NCBI RefSeq assembly: GCF_900110575.1
Contig: NZ_FOEF01000035.1
Coordinates: 1-55,922 of the forward strand
Origin: Amycolatopsis saalfeldensis
Lineage (GTDB): Bacteria > Actinomycetota > Actinomycetes > Mycobacteriales > Pseudonocardiaceae
Direction: 5' to 3'
DNA: 55,922 nucleotides
Part shown: positions 1 through 8,365 of the stretch, one piece after another
How positions within the stretch are numbered: the first letter of the stretch is position 1
Layout of the letters: each line of letters starts with the position of its first letter
Made by a program: the position numbers and the translations under genes
Notes under the pieces: generated by a model
The model's database searches: none
What the model was told of the DNA's origin: nothing
What the model saw: only the letters and a program-made list of their open reading frames with translations

Positions 1-125
1 CGGCCCTGTGGTTGGCGCCCGTCCCGCGGTCGGCCCTGCGGTTGGCGCCCGTCCCGCGGTTGGCCCTCGTCCCGTGGCCGGCCCTGCGGCTGGCGCCCGT
101 CCCGCGGTCGGCCCTGCGGTCGGCT
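1..125. repeat. 30-bp degenerate tandem repeat at the window edge
   Basis: The first two units (1-30 and 31-60) are almost identical, built on the core ttggcgcccgtcccgcggt followed by cggccctg. Later units are shorter or shuffled but keep the cgtcccgcggt and ggccctgcgg blocks up to about 125. The 30-bp period is a multiple of three, so the array can be read as a Gly/Pro/Ala/Val/Arg repeat peptide. The array probably continues to the left of the window. Confidence 0.8.
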
Positions 126-235
126 CGGTGACTGCTCCGGCCGCCACGCCGGTTGCCCACTCGGCCGTCCGCGTGACGGTCGGTTCGGGGGCCCTTCCGG
201 CGGTTCGTCCGGACACCACCACTCCGACTGCTTGA
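2..235 (+). CDS. possible 3' end of a Pro/Ala/Gly/Val-repeat protein (partial)
   Basis: The frame is open from the left edge to a TGA at 233-235. It reads as a low-complexity chain of GARPAVGP-like units followed by a Thr/Ala/Val-rich tail. No domain is recognisable. It could be the C-terminus of a gene that starts outside the window, or a chance open frame in a GC-rich 30-bp repeat. Similar arrays further along the window look non-coding, so I lean towards chance. No start can be chosen. Confidence 0.25.
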   Translation, partial: GPVVGARPAVGPAVGARPAVGPRPVAGPAAGARPAVGPAVGSVTAPAATPVAHSAVRVTVGSGALPAVRPDTTTPTA

Positions 236-379
236 TCGACCGCTCACCCCGGACCTGGCTGCTTGCCGGCCGGACCTGCCCGGCCAAGCGGACTGCCGAA
301 GCCCCTGGTGGTCACCGATATCCCGCCGCCCGGCCGAATCCTCGTTCGGCCGGGCTGGCCGTCGCCGACGTCGGTTTCG

Positions 380-1285
380 TCAGGAAACGGCGAGGGTGAT
401 CTTGCCGCCCGGGTGCCCGTCCTGGCTTTCGCGCAGGGCCTCGGCCGCGTCGGCCAGCGGGTAGCTCTTCCCGTGGGCGATCCGGAGCCCGCGCTGGACG
501 TGCTCCAGGATCGTGTTGAGCACCTCTGCGCTCTGTCCGTCCTCGCCACCGGCGGAGAACGTCAGACCGAGCTGGAACGCCGCCGGGTCAGCGATGGTCA
601 CCACTCGCTCCTTCGAGCCGAGCAGTTCGACGGAGTCCGGCAGCACACCGTGACCGGAAGCGTCGAAGACGGCGTCGACGGGCCGGTCCGTCGCCTGGCG
701 GACGCGTTCGGGCCAGCCGTCGCCGTACAGGATCGGGATCGCGCCGAGCGCCTTGACGTCGTCGAGGCTGCGCTGGCCCGCGGTGCCGAGCACGGTCGCG
801 CCGAGGGCGACGGCGGCCTGCGTCGCGACCCGGCCGACGGCGCCGCTCGCGCCGTGGATCAAGAGCACCTCGCCGGACTTGACGCCGAGCAGGCCGAGCA
901 CGCGCAGCGCGGTTTCGCCTGCCACCGGCAACGCGACGGCGTCCGCCCAGGAGAGGCTCGACGGCTTGCGCGTGACCGCCTTGGTCAGCGCGTACTCGGC
1001 GTACGCGCCAGTGGCCGACCAGCCGAAGACCTCGTCCCCGACGGTGAAGGCCGCGCCGTCACCGACCGCGTCGACGACCCCGGCCACCTCCAGGCCCGGG
1101 ATCTGCTCGCCGTCCGGCTTCTTGTCCTCGCTCATGCCGCCGCTGAGGATCTTCCAGTCGATGGGGTTCACGCCGGCCGCGCGGACGGCGACGCGGACCT
1201 GGCCGGGGCCGGGTTCGGGCGCCGGTACCTCGCTCAGCCGCAGGACTTCCGGCCCGCCGTACTCGGCGAAGGTGATGGCTCGCAT
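380..1285 (-). CDS. NADPH:quinone reductase-like zinc-independent MDR oxidoreductase
   Basis: This 301-residue protein belongs to the medium-chain dehydrogenase/reductase superfamily, quinone oxidoreductase branch, and is probably a cytosolic NADPH-dependent reductase of quinones or enones. The N-terminal GroES-like half (about 28-110) has the family pattern AAGVNPIDWK near 37-45. The Rossmann half starts at HGASGAVG (144-151), the AxGxVG dinucleotide motif. No zinc-binding GHE motif or structural cysteine cluster is visible, which fits the zinc-free branch. The ATG at 1285 has a GGAGAG ribosome site about ten bases upstream. It is transcribed divergently from the LuxR-type gene, which may regulate it. 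The substrate cannot be inferred. Confidence 0.9.
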   Translation of the reverse strand: MRAITFAEYGGPEVLRLSEVPAPEPGPGQVRVAVRAAGVNPIDWKILSGGMSEDKKPDGEQIPGLEVAGVVDAVGDGAAFTVGDEVFGWSATGAYAEYALTKAVTRKPSSLSWADAVALPVAGETALRVLGLLGVKSGEVLLIHGASGAVGRVATQAAVALGATVLGTAGQRSLDDVKALGAIPILYGDGWPERVRQATDRPVDAVFDASGHGVLPDSVELLGSKERVVTIADPAAFQLGLTFSAGGEDGQSAEVLNTILEHVQRGLRIAHGKSYPLADAAEALRESQDGHPGGKITLAVS

Positions 1286-1372
1286 GGGGGTTCACACTCT
1301 CCTTCGATTCAGGACGCCCCGGTCGAACGTCCTGCCTAGAGCCAACTGTTCCCGGTCGCCGGCCGAACCGCT

Positions 1373-1402
1373 CGGACGAGCAGCGTTCACTAGCCGGACG
1401 AG
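1373..1402. promoter_or_regulatory. paired direct repeat in the divergent promoter region
   Basis: Two copies of cggacgag, each followed by YAG, lie at 1373-1380 and 1395-1402, 22 bp apart and therefore on the same face of the helix. They sit between the divergent oxidoreductase and LuxR-type genes, a sensible place for a regulator site. That they bind anything is inference. Confidence 0.3.
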
Positions 1403-1439
1403 TAGCCGGGCCCACCTCGCGCGCCCTTACTGTGGACGT

Positions 1440-2744
1440 ATGGACGAATCCTGGTCTGATCCGGCTCACCTGCTCGACGTGGTCACGCGCATCATCTCGG
1501 CGCCCCGGCCCGAGCTGCTGCCCCGGTTCTCGCGTGAGCTCGCGGCCGTGCTGCCGCACCGTGCGGCGGCCATGCAGACCGGCGACTGCACGCGCAGCCC
1601 GTTCAAGGTCACCGGCGACACGACCGTGACGGATGCCGTGACCAGCGCCGAGCTGGAGCACCTCGCGGACGTGGGCGTCGTCGGCGAGGCGGTGGTCGTC
1701 GAGGGTGTGCTGGCGGGCATCGAGAGGACGCTCGTCCTGCTGACCTCGCGGCCGGTCGTCGGCAACGGGGCGATGCTCGTCGTGGTGCCCGACGGTGACG
1801 TCCCGTCAGCGCGTGACCTCGGCCTCGCCGCCCGCCTGTGGCACCTGTCCTGCACAGACGCCGGCCAACGGGCCGTGGACCCGGGCCCCGACGTACTCGC
1901 CACCAACCTCGCCGCGGCGTCTGCCCGCGCCCAGACCGTGACGGACCTCGGCCAAACACAAGCGACGACGCTCGTCGCCCTGCTTTCGGTGCTCCGCTCG
2001 GCCCGGCTCGGGGACGCCGCCGCCCGCCAGACGGCGACGGACCTGGCCGCCCGTGCCCTCGTTGACCTCCGCGCGGTGACGGAACGTGACGAAGTGCTGT
2101 CGGCGGAGTCCGCTCGCGCCGCGTTCAAGGTGCTCTCGGAGCAGCTGGCGCCCATCGTCGGCCACGCCGATGTCGCGGTGGACCTGGTGGACCCGATCGA
2201 GGACCGCCGGCTGCCGCAGGACATCGCGCACACCGCCCGCACGGTGACGCGTGGCCTGGTCATCGCCGCACTGGACCGTCCCGGCACGACCCGCGCCCGC
2301 GCCTCCTGGCGGTTCGACGGTCCCGTCCTCCGCATCACCGTCCGCGACGACGCCCCGGATGTCCCCGACGTCGTCGTCGCCCCGGGCCTCACCGAGCGCA
2401 TCACCCCACTCGGCGGCCATTGGGAGGTGGACACCGTCCCCGGCTGGGGGACGACGATCACCGCCGCCCTCCCGCTGACCACCGCCCTCCCGCTGACCAC
2501 CGCCGAACCGCCCGAGCTGCGTCCGCTGGACCGGCTGAACGCGCGTGAGCTGGAGGTGCTCGCGGGCATCTCGGAGGGCCTGCGCAACCGCCAGATCGCC
2601 GACCGGCTGCAGCTGAGCGAGCACACGGTGAAGTTCCACGTGCGCAACCTGCTGGAAAAACTGGAGGTCACCTCCCGCGGCCAGGCCGCCGCCCTAGCTC
2701 ACGAGCTGCGCCTGGAGCCGGTCGCGGTGCACCGCACGGCGTGA
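1440..2744 (+). CDS. LuxR-type regulator with N-terminal histidine-kinase-like ATPase region
   Basis: This 434-residue regulator ends in a clear LuxR/FixJ helix-turn-helix (about 366-420: LNARELEVLAGISEGLRNRQ, then a recognition helix with SEHTVKFHV). Just before it, around 320-345, the segment GHWEVDTVPGWGTTITAALP looks like the G2 end of a histidine-kinase ATPase fold. The middle is helical and could be the matching dimerisation part. A sensor-like domain and an output helix-turn-helix therefore share one chain. The frame stays open far upstream, but those codons overlap the opposite-strand oxidoreductase. The ATG at 1440 starts a protein-like sequence (MDESWSDPAHLLDVV). An 18-bp exact in-frame duplication separates the two domains. 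Confidence 0.85.
   Translation: MDESWSDPAHLLDVVTRIISAPRPELLPRFSRELAAVLPHRAAAMQTGDCTRSPFKVTGDTTVTDAVTSAELEHLADVGVVGEAVVVEGVLAGIERTLVLLTSRPVVGNGAMLVVVPDGDVPSARDLGLAARLWHLSCTDAGQRAVDPGPDVLATNLAAASARAQTVTDLGQTQATTLVALLSVLRSARLGDAAARQTATDLAARALVDLRAVTERDEVLSAESARAAFKVLSEQLAPIVGHADVAVDLVDPIEDRRLPQDIAHTARTVTRGLVIAALDRPGTTRARASWRFDGPVLRITVRDDAPDVPDVVVAPGLTERITPLGGHWEVDTVPGWGTTITAALPLTTALPLTTAEPPELRPLDRLNARELEVLAGISEGLRNRQIADRLQLSEHTVKFHVRNLLEKLEVTSRGQAAALAHELRLEPVAVHRTA
2467..2504 (+). repeat. 18-bp in-frame tandem duplication inside the LuxR-type gene
   Basis: The unit ctcccgctgaccaccgcc occurs twice head to tail and encodes LPLTTA twice, in the linker between the ATPase-like region and the DNA-binding domain. 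The copies are identical, which suggests a recent event. Confidence 0.9.
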
Positions 2745-3222
2745 TACCCGCTGCCGATCGCTACCGCGTGTTGCCCCGGCGACCTGTTTCCCAACTCGCG
2801 CCAGGTTTCTGCACGCTCGCTTCGCGCTTGAGCCTGGCAGACGATCGCGTTCCCGTGCGCTGCTCGACTGCCGGTCAATAGCGGCTTCTCGCTGCGCCCT
2901 ACCACACCGGACGCCGCCTGCGTTACCAGCTCGGAGACCGCTCCTACTCGCTGCGCCGCGAACCCCCGTTCTCTCTCAGGGCACGAAACCCGCTGTCCCC
3001 TCCAGCTCTCCCGCACCCGCTGCGTCACACCGCCCAGCCCTTCCGCGCCCCCGTCCACCCAACGCCGACGGCGCAGACCATGCCGGGCGGTCGCTACCCA
3101 GCCCACCGCCGCCAAATTCCACGATGCAGTGCTTGCCCCACACCACAACCCGGATCACCTCAGCCCGATAGCCGATCCGGCGTATTGACCTTCACCACGC
3201 TGGAGGTTGCACGCTGGCGATC
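2745..3222. other. 478-bp intergenic stretch without a supported gene
   Basis: No frame on either strand shows a recognisable domain or the strong third-position GC bias of the neighbours. An open minus-strand frame at 2699-3148 has atypical composition and overlaps the end of the LuxR-type gene, so it is not called. Near the right end, a ggagg at about 3201 lies too far from the ATG at 3223 to be an ideal ribosome site. Confidence 0.5.
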
Positions 3223-4587
3223 ATGACCCAGACGACCACCGCCCCGCCTCGAAGAAGCGTCCTGTGGAGCCGCGAACATCGGCTCACCACGATCGGCCTG
3301 CTCTTGGTGGTCACGCTGGTCGCGTTCGAGAACATGGGTGTCGCCACCGCGATGCCCACACTTGTCGCGGATCTGCACGGTCTCGCGCTCTACTCGTGGC
3401 CGTTCACCACGTTCCTGATCGCCAGCGTGGTGGCGACCGTGCTGTCCGGCCGCATGGGCGACCGCCGCGGCCCCGCTCCCGCCCTGATCGCCGGGCCGGT
3501 GCTTTTCGCCGCCGGCTTGCTCGTCGCCGGCACGGCCGACGGGATGCCGATGCTGCTGGCCGGTCGCGCACTGCAGGGCCTCGGCTCCGGGTTCCTGCTG
3601 GTCGCGGTTTCGCTGCTGATAGCCGCGACGTTCACCGACCGTGAACGCCCGGTCATCTACGCCGCCAACGCCGCAGCCTGGGTCCTGCCCGCCGTGGTCG
3701 GCCCGTCCGTCGCGGGCCTGATCACCGTCAGCATCGGCTGGCGGTGGGTGTTCCTCGGCCTGATCCCGCTGGTCGCGGTCGGGGCGGCCCTGCTCGTCGT
3801 CGTGGCCCGCAGCCTGCCCGCGCACGTGCCGACGGCCACAGCCCGACGTGCAGGCGTGATCCCCGCCGTGGTCGCCGCGCTGGGCGTCGCCGCACTGAGC
3901 TGGGCCGCCCAACATCCGTCACCAGTCGCCATCGCGTACGGCGCCGCGGGCCTCGTCGCCTTGGCAGCCGCTTTGAGAAAGCTCCTCCCCTCCGGCACGC
4001 TGACCGCTCGCCCGGGCCTGCCGACCGTGATCGCCTCCCGGGCCCTGCTTTCCGGCGCCTACGCAGGAATGGAGGCCTACCTGCCCCTCACCATGAGCGC
4101 CGTCCACGGCTACGGCCCCGCGATGGCCGGCCTGCCCCTGACAATCACCGCTTTGGGCTGGTCGGCGGGCTCCGCACTGCAAGGCCGATTCCTCGACTGG
4201 TCCCGCGAAGCATCCCTGCGCACCGGTTTCGTCTTGGTCGCCGTGAGCCTGGCCGGCTTCGTTCTGGTGTCGCAGCCCTGGTTCCCGGCTTGGTGCGCGT
4301 TCGTGATCTGCGCGGTCGGCGGGGCGGGCATGGGCATCGCGATGCCGGCCATCTCCGTCCTGCTGCTCAGGTATTCGCCCGAGGGCGAGCGCGGCTTCAA
4401 CACCTCGGCCATGCAGCTCGCGGACTGGGTCGGTTCGGCCCTCCTGATCGGCCTCGGCGGCGTGCTCCTCGCCGTGGTCGCGTCGGCCGTCCACCCCTCA
4501 GCGGCGATGGCGATCCTCGGCGCCGCTCTCGTCCTGCTCACCGCGCTGGGAGTTCGCCTGACCAGCCGCTGGCCGCGGAAGGTGTGA
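3223..4587 (+). CDS. MFS multidrug-type efflux transporter
   Basis: This 454-residue integral membrane protein of the major facilitator superfamily is most like drug:proton antiporters of actinomycetes. Successive hydrophobic helices fill the chain. The loop after the second helix carries SGRMGDRRGPAPAL, the family motif A region, and the fifth helix carries the motif-C-like PAVVGPSVAGLI followed by the GWRWVF motif. It probably exports a small hydrophobic compound; the substrate is unknown. The ATG at 3223 begins MTQTTTAPPRRSVLWSREH, a short cytosolic tail. It stands alone between the LuxR-type gene and the cysteine desulfurase gene and has no adjacent regulator of its own. Confidence 0.92.
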   Translation: MTQTTTAPPRRSVLWSREHRLTTIGLLLVVTLVAFENMGVATAMPTLVADLHGLALYSWPFTTFLIASVVATVLSGRMGDRRGPAPALIAGPVLFAAGLLVAGTADGMPMLLAGRALQGLGSGFLLVAVSLLIAATFTDRERPVIYAANAAAWVLPAVVGPSVAGLITVSIGWRWVFLGLIPLVAVGAALLVVVARSLPAHVPTATARRAGVIPAVVAALGVAALSWAAQHPSPVAIAYGAAGLVALAAALRKLLPSGTLTARPGLPTVIASRALLSGAYAGMEAYLPLTMSAVHGYGPAMAGLPLTITALGWSAGSALQGRFLDWSREASLRTGFVLVAVSLAGFVLVSQPWFPAWCAFVICAVGGAGMGIAMPAISVLLLRYSPEGERGFNTSAMQLADWVGSALLIGLGGVLLAVVASAVHPSAAMAILGAALVLLTALGVRLTSRWPRKV

Positions 4588-4651
4588 CAGGCCACTTCGG
4601 CGACCAGGGTGGGCTTCGTCACCGGCTGGAGCGGACTACCCTAAAGGAGCG

Positions 4652-5848
4652 ATGACCTATCTCGACCATGCGGCGACCACCCCGATGTTGCCCGAAGCCG
4701 TGGCGGCGATGACCGAGGCATTGTCCACCGTGGGCAATGCCTCCGCGTTGCATTCCTCGGGACGGCGAGCGCGCCGCGTGGTCGAAGAGTCCCGTGAAGT
4801 GATAGCCGCCGCGCTCGGCGCCCGTCCCTCCGAGGTGATCTTCACCGGCGGCGGCACGGAGAGTGACAACCTGGCGGTCAAGGGAATCTTCTGGGCTCGC
4901 CAGAACGAGCAGCCCGAGCGTCGCCGCATCCTGTGCGGTGCCGTAGAGCACCACGCTGTCCTGGACACCGTCGAGTGGCTCGAGGCCGAGTGCGGCGCTG
5001 AGATCACCTGGCTTGAGGTCGACGCACAGGGCCGGGTCTCGCCGGACACCCTCCGCGCCGCCATCGGCTCGGCGCCCGGGACAGTCGCCCTTGCGACGGT
5101 GATGTGGGCCAACAACGAAGTCGGCACCATCAACCCCATCGCTGAGCTGGCTGGCGTATGCGCTGAGTTCGGCATCCCACTGCACACCGACGCAGTCCAG
5201 GCGGTCGGCGCAGTCCCCGTCGACTTCGCAGAGAGCGGTGTGGCCGCGCTGACCCTCACCGGCCACAAGCTCGGCGGCCCGTACGGCGTCGGCGCGCTCC
5301 TTCTCGGCCGCGACACCACGTGTGTGCCGGTACTCCACGGAGGTGGCCAGGAGCGGAGCGTTCGCTCGGGCACGCTCGACGTTCCGGCGATCGTCAGCTT
5401 CGCCGTGGCAGTCCGAGCAAGCGTCGAAGCGCGCGAGGAGTACGCGGCGCGTGTCGAGAAGCTTCGCGACGAGCTGATCGCCGCCGTCCTCCGTGAGGTG
5501 CCGGACGCCATCCTCAACGGCGGGTCCGGCGATCGGTTGCCCGGACACGCCCACTTCACCTTCCCCGGTTCCGCCGGCGACAGCCTCCTGATGTTGCTGG
5601 ATGCCAAGGGAATCGAATGTTCCACCGGCTCCGCGTGCACCGCCGGCGTCGCGCAGCCCAGCCACGTGCTGCTCGCCATGGGTGCCGACGCGGCCGCCGC
5701 GCGGGGATCCCTCCGATTTTCACTTGGCCACACGTCGACACTGGATGATGTGACGGCACTTGCGCGCGAGATCGGCGGAGTCGTCGCGCGGGCCCGGCAA
5801 GCGGGACTCGCCGGCATGCGTAAGCAGACCCAGAAGCAAGAGGTGTAA
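4652..5848 (+). CDS. cysteine desulfurase (IscS/NifS family)
   Basis: This 398-residue PLP enzyme converts L-cysteine to alanine and a protein persulfide. The PLP lysine is K206 in LTGHKLGG and the persulfide cysteine is C329 in TGSACTAG; the family start TYLDHAATTPMLPEA is at the N-terminus. Length is normal. An ideal AAGGAG lies just before the ATG at 4652, and a taccct -10-like box lies a few bases further up. The gene is followed by mnmA after three bases, so its sulfur most likely feeds tRNA 2-thiolation, as in the mycobacterial Rv3025c-Rv3024c pair. It may also supply Fe-S cluster assembly; no suf or isc partners are in the window. Confidence 0.96.
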   Translation: MTYLDHAATTPMLPEAVAAMTEALSTVGNASALHSSGRRARRVVEESREVIAAALGARPSEVIFTGGGTESDNLAVKGIFWARQNEQPERRRILCGAVEHHAVLDTVEWLEAECGAEITWLEVDAQGRVSPDTLRAAIGSAPGTVALATVMWANNEVGTINPIAELAGVCAEFGIPLHTDAVQAVGAVPVDFAESGVAALTLTGHKLGGPYGVGALLLGRDTTCVPVLHGGGQERSVRSGTLDVPAIVSFAVAVRASVEAREEYAARVEKLRDELIAAVLREVPDAILNGGSGDRLPGHAHFTFPGSAGDSLLMLLDAKGIECSTGSACTAGVAQPSHVLLAMGADAAAARGSLRFSLGHTSTLDDVTALAREIGGVVARARQAGLAGMRKQTQKQEV

Positions 5849-5851
5849 GTA

Positions 5852-6943
5852 ATGCGGGTATTGGCCGCGATGAGCGGAGGAGTGGATTCGGCTGTCGCAG
5901 CCGCACGTGCGGTCGACGCCGGCCACGACGTCGTTGGCGTGCACCTGGCTCTGTCTGCCAAACCTGGCACGCTGCGGACCGGTTCACGCGGGTGCTGCAC
6001 CATCGAGGATTCGCATGATGCCCGTCGCGCTGCCGACATCATGGGCATTCCCTTCTACATCTGGGACTTCGCGGAGCGCTTCACCGAGGAGGTCGTCGAG
6101 ACCTTCGTTGGCGAGTACGCCGCCGGCCGAACCCCGAACCCGTGCGTCACTTGCAATGAAAAGATCAAGTTCGAGGCGCTGCTGGAGAAGGCGATGGCGC
6201 TCGGCTTCGATGCCGTGGCAACCGGACACTATGCCCGCCTTGCCGTAGTGGACGGTGAACCGATGCTTCGGCGCAGCGTGGACGAGGGCAAGGACCAGTC
6301 GTACGTGCTGGCCTCGCTGACCCCGGAGCAACTCAGCCACGCCATGTTCCCCCTGGGTGATTCGTGGAAGTCCGAGGTGCGAGCGGAGGCTGAGCGACGC
6401 GGGCTTTCCGTGGCGAACAAGCCGGACAGTCACGACATCTGTTTCATTCCTGACGGCGACACGCAGAAGTTCCTCGAGAACAGGCTGGGGCAGCGGCCTG
6501 GTGAACTGGTTGACGCTGAGACCGGTGCCGTTCTGGGACAGCACACGGGCGTGCACGGCTTCACGGTCGGCCAGCGTAAAGGGCTCGGGATCGAAGCTCC
6601 GGCGTCGGATGGGCGTCCGCGATATGTCCTTTCGCTCGAGCCGGTTTCGGGCACGGTGAAGGTCGGCTCGTCCGCTGGGCTCGGTATCGACGCGATTGAA
6701 GCCGACCGCGCGATCTGGCCCAGTGGACAGGCACTCGACGGCCCCACCGAGTGCGTCGTCCAGGTGCGAGCGCACGGAGGCATTGCCGAGGCGGTCGCGG
6801 AGGCTGACGGCGAGCGGGTCAGCATCCAGCTGCGCGAACCGTTGCGCGGCGTCGCCCCGGGGCAGGTTGTCGTTCTCTACCGGCCCGACAACGAGTCTGG
6901 CGACCTCGTGCTGGGCAGCGCGAAGATTTCCAGCACGCGCTGA
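5852..6943 (+). CDS. mnmA: tRNA-specific 2-thiouridylase MnmA
   Basis: MnmA adenylates and thiolates uridine 34 of the Lys, Glu and Gln tRNAs. This 363-residue copy has the PP-loop ATP motif AMSGGVDSAVAAA near the start, the first catalytic cysteine C98 in NPCVTCNEKIKF and the second C197 in SHDICFIPDGDTQKF. The C-terminal beta-barrel part ends normally. The ATG at 5852 follows the stop of the cysteine desulfurase by three bases, so the two are co-transcribed and probably translationally coupled, with the desulfurase as sulfur donor. The gene converges on the DUF222 gene with only 16 bases between. Confidence 0.97.
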   Translation: MRVLAAMSGGVDSAVAAARAVDAGHDVVGVHLALSAKPGTLRTGSRGCCTIEDSHDARRAADIMGIPFYIWDFAERFTEEVVETFVGEYAAGRTPNPCVTCNEKIKFEALLEKAMALGFDAVATGHYARLAVVDGEPMLRRSVDEGKDQSYVLASLTPEQLSHAMFPLGDSWKSEVRAEAERRGLSVANKPDSHDICFIPDGDTQKFLENRLGQRPGELVDAETGAVLGQHTGVHGFTVGQRKGLGIEAPASDGRPRYVLSLEPVSGTVKVGSSAGLGIDAIEADRAIWPSGQALDGPTECVVQVRAHGGIAEAVAEADGERVSIQLREPLRGVAPGQVVVLYRPDNESGDLVLGSAKISSTR

Positions 6944-6959
6944 TTGACCAGTCCAGCTG

Positions 6960-8249
6960 TCAAGCGCCCAGCCTCGTCTCACCGAGCTGTTCGGAGCTGG
7001 GACGCGGCTCGTGCAGTGGTGACGGAAGGCTTTCGGCTGTCAGCCCGGTTGGGGTAGCGACCATGAGCGTTCCATTGGCGCGCACCTTGTACTCCCAATC
7101 GACGCGGTCCTTGAGACGCCGGTGCCGAGGGCAGTAGCTCAACGTGCTGTCGGCGTCGGACCCAGGCTTGGCCGATTCGGTCGCGGTGTTTTCGGTCGCG
7201 CATCCGTGCACCGGTCGTGGACAGCCGGGGTGACGGCACTCGCGGTCTCGGATCCGTGCGAACTCGCCGACGTCGACGCTCGGCCGGTAGCGGAACTTGC
7301 CGACCTCGATGACCTGTCCGTTCAGCGGGTCGGTGATGAGCCGTCGCAACGTGGTGTCCGGCCCGGTCGCTATGTTGCGGGCGATCTCGCCCGGGACGTG
7401 CCCGTGGCCCGCCAGCTCGGCAGGACTGTCGTTCAGGCCGAGGTAGGTTTGCAGATCGACGTAGAGATAGACCTCCGTCCGTTCGCTGGCGCCGCCCTTG
7501 CCGGTGAGCAACAAGTCGAGTGCAACATCCGTACGGAGCTGGTCGAGGGTGCGGTTCTCGCTGCCGGTCCGGAGCGAGCGAGCGATTTTGTCGATACGCA
7601 GGTAGGCGGCATTGGCCTTCTCAGCTGGTGCGTTGTCGACGGACAGGTGCGCGACGCCATCATCCTGTTGGTGCAGTGTGACTCTGCGTTCGCCCCGCTT
7701 CCTCGATGCTCGGTTCGCCGCGCCTTCCGGATCGGCCTTCATGGCGGCGTAAGCGGTGGCCTTGCGAATCTGAGTGGGGTTCCTGCCCGAGAGTCTCCCC
7801 TCGAGCACGATGTCGACGAGCCGTGCGTTGTGGTCCGACAGCCACATCGTGCCATCGGTGACCTTCATGGCACGGTAGAGATCCAGGGATCCGTTGTCCA
7901 TCAACCGAAACGTCCGTGGGAGACGGCTGGTCAATGCTTCCGCCGCGGAGATCATCGCGCCGGCCCGGTTGTCGGTGATGCTCAAGGCCAGCGCTGTTTC
8001 GGAGGCGAGTTCGCGTCGATCCGCTCTTTGTCTTCGCAGGCCGGCCAGGCAATGGAGCTGTAGTGCCTGCAGTCGCGCTATTTCCGAGCTCGCGCTTCGT
8101 GTGACCTGCATGAGCTGTTCCGGGTGTAGCTGCTCGAACATGTCGAGGTTCGTCTGCATCGCGCGTAACAGGAAGGCCAGGTCGGTTGTCTCGACGGTCT
8201 TTTCGGTGCCGGTGTTCGGCAGTTCTGGATGGTTCATGTCGGCGACCAT
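6960..8249 (-). CDS. DUF222 protein with a degenerate HNH endonuclease domain
   Basis: This protein of about 429 residues has the DUF222 N-terminal region (QLHPEQLMQVTRSASSEIARL and onward) and a C-terminal HNH region starting RDRECRHPGCPRPVHGC. Family members normally continue with a C-x-x-DH-T element, an N-L-x-x-LC element and HH-x-x-K. Here the corresponding stretch reads CATENTATESAKPGSDADST and then LSYCPRHRRLKDRVDW. The DH is replaced by EN, the N-L pair is lost and the HH is RH. The fold may persist but metal-dependent nuclease activity is doubtful. ATGs at 8249 and 8237 and a GTG at 8273 are all possible starts; none has a good ribosome site. DUF222/HNH genes are multicopy in actinomycetes and often behave as mobile passengers. 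Confidence 0.85.
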   Translation of the reverse strand: MVADMNHPELPNTGTEKTVETTDLAFLLRAMQTNLDMFEQLHPEQLMQVTRSASSEIARLQALQLHCLAGLRRQRADRRELASETALALSITDNRAGAMISAAEALTSRLPRTFRLMDNGSLDLYRAMKVTDGTMWLSDHNARLVDIVLEGRLSGRNPTQIRKATAYAAMKADPEGAANRASRKRGERRVTLHQQDDGVAHLSVDNAPAEKANAAYLRIDKIARSLRTGSENRTLDQLRTDVALDLLLTGKGGASERTEVYLYVDLQTYLGLNDSPAELAGHGHVPGEIARNIATGPDTTLRRLITDPLNGQVIEVGKFRYRPSVDVGEFARIRDRECRHPGCPRPVHGCATENTATESAKPGSDADSTLSYCPRHRRLKDRVDWEYKVRANGTLMVATPTGLTAESLPSPLHEPRPSSEQLGETRLGA

Positions 8250-8365
8250 ACGCACGATTCGGCGCGTTGGCACGAAAAGAATGGTGCGAAAGGTCCCCTC
8301 GCGACATTCCCTTGTTGTCTCCCCGCGGTTCTGGCACGGTGGATTCGAAGAGTGAAGCTACTGTC

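Noticed and set aside
753..1439. Long N-terminal extension of the LuxR-type frame
   Set aside because: It runs antisense through the oxidoreductase gene and reads as Ser/Thr/Arg-rich shadow sequence without a domain.
2699..3148. Minus-strand 149-residue open frame
   Set aside because: It overlaps the end of the LuxR-type gene, has atypical composition and no recognisable motif or ribosome site.
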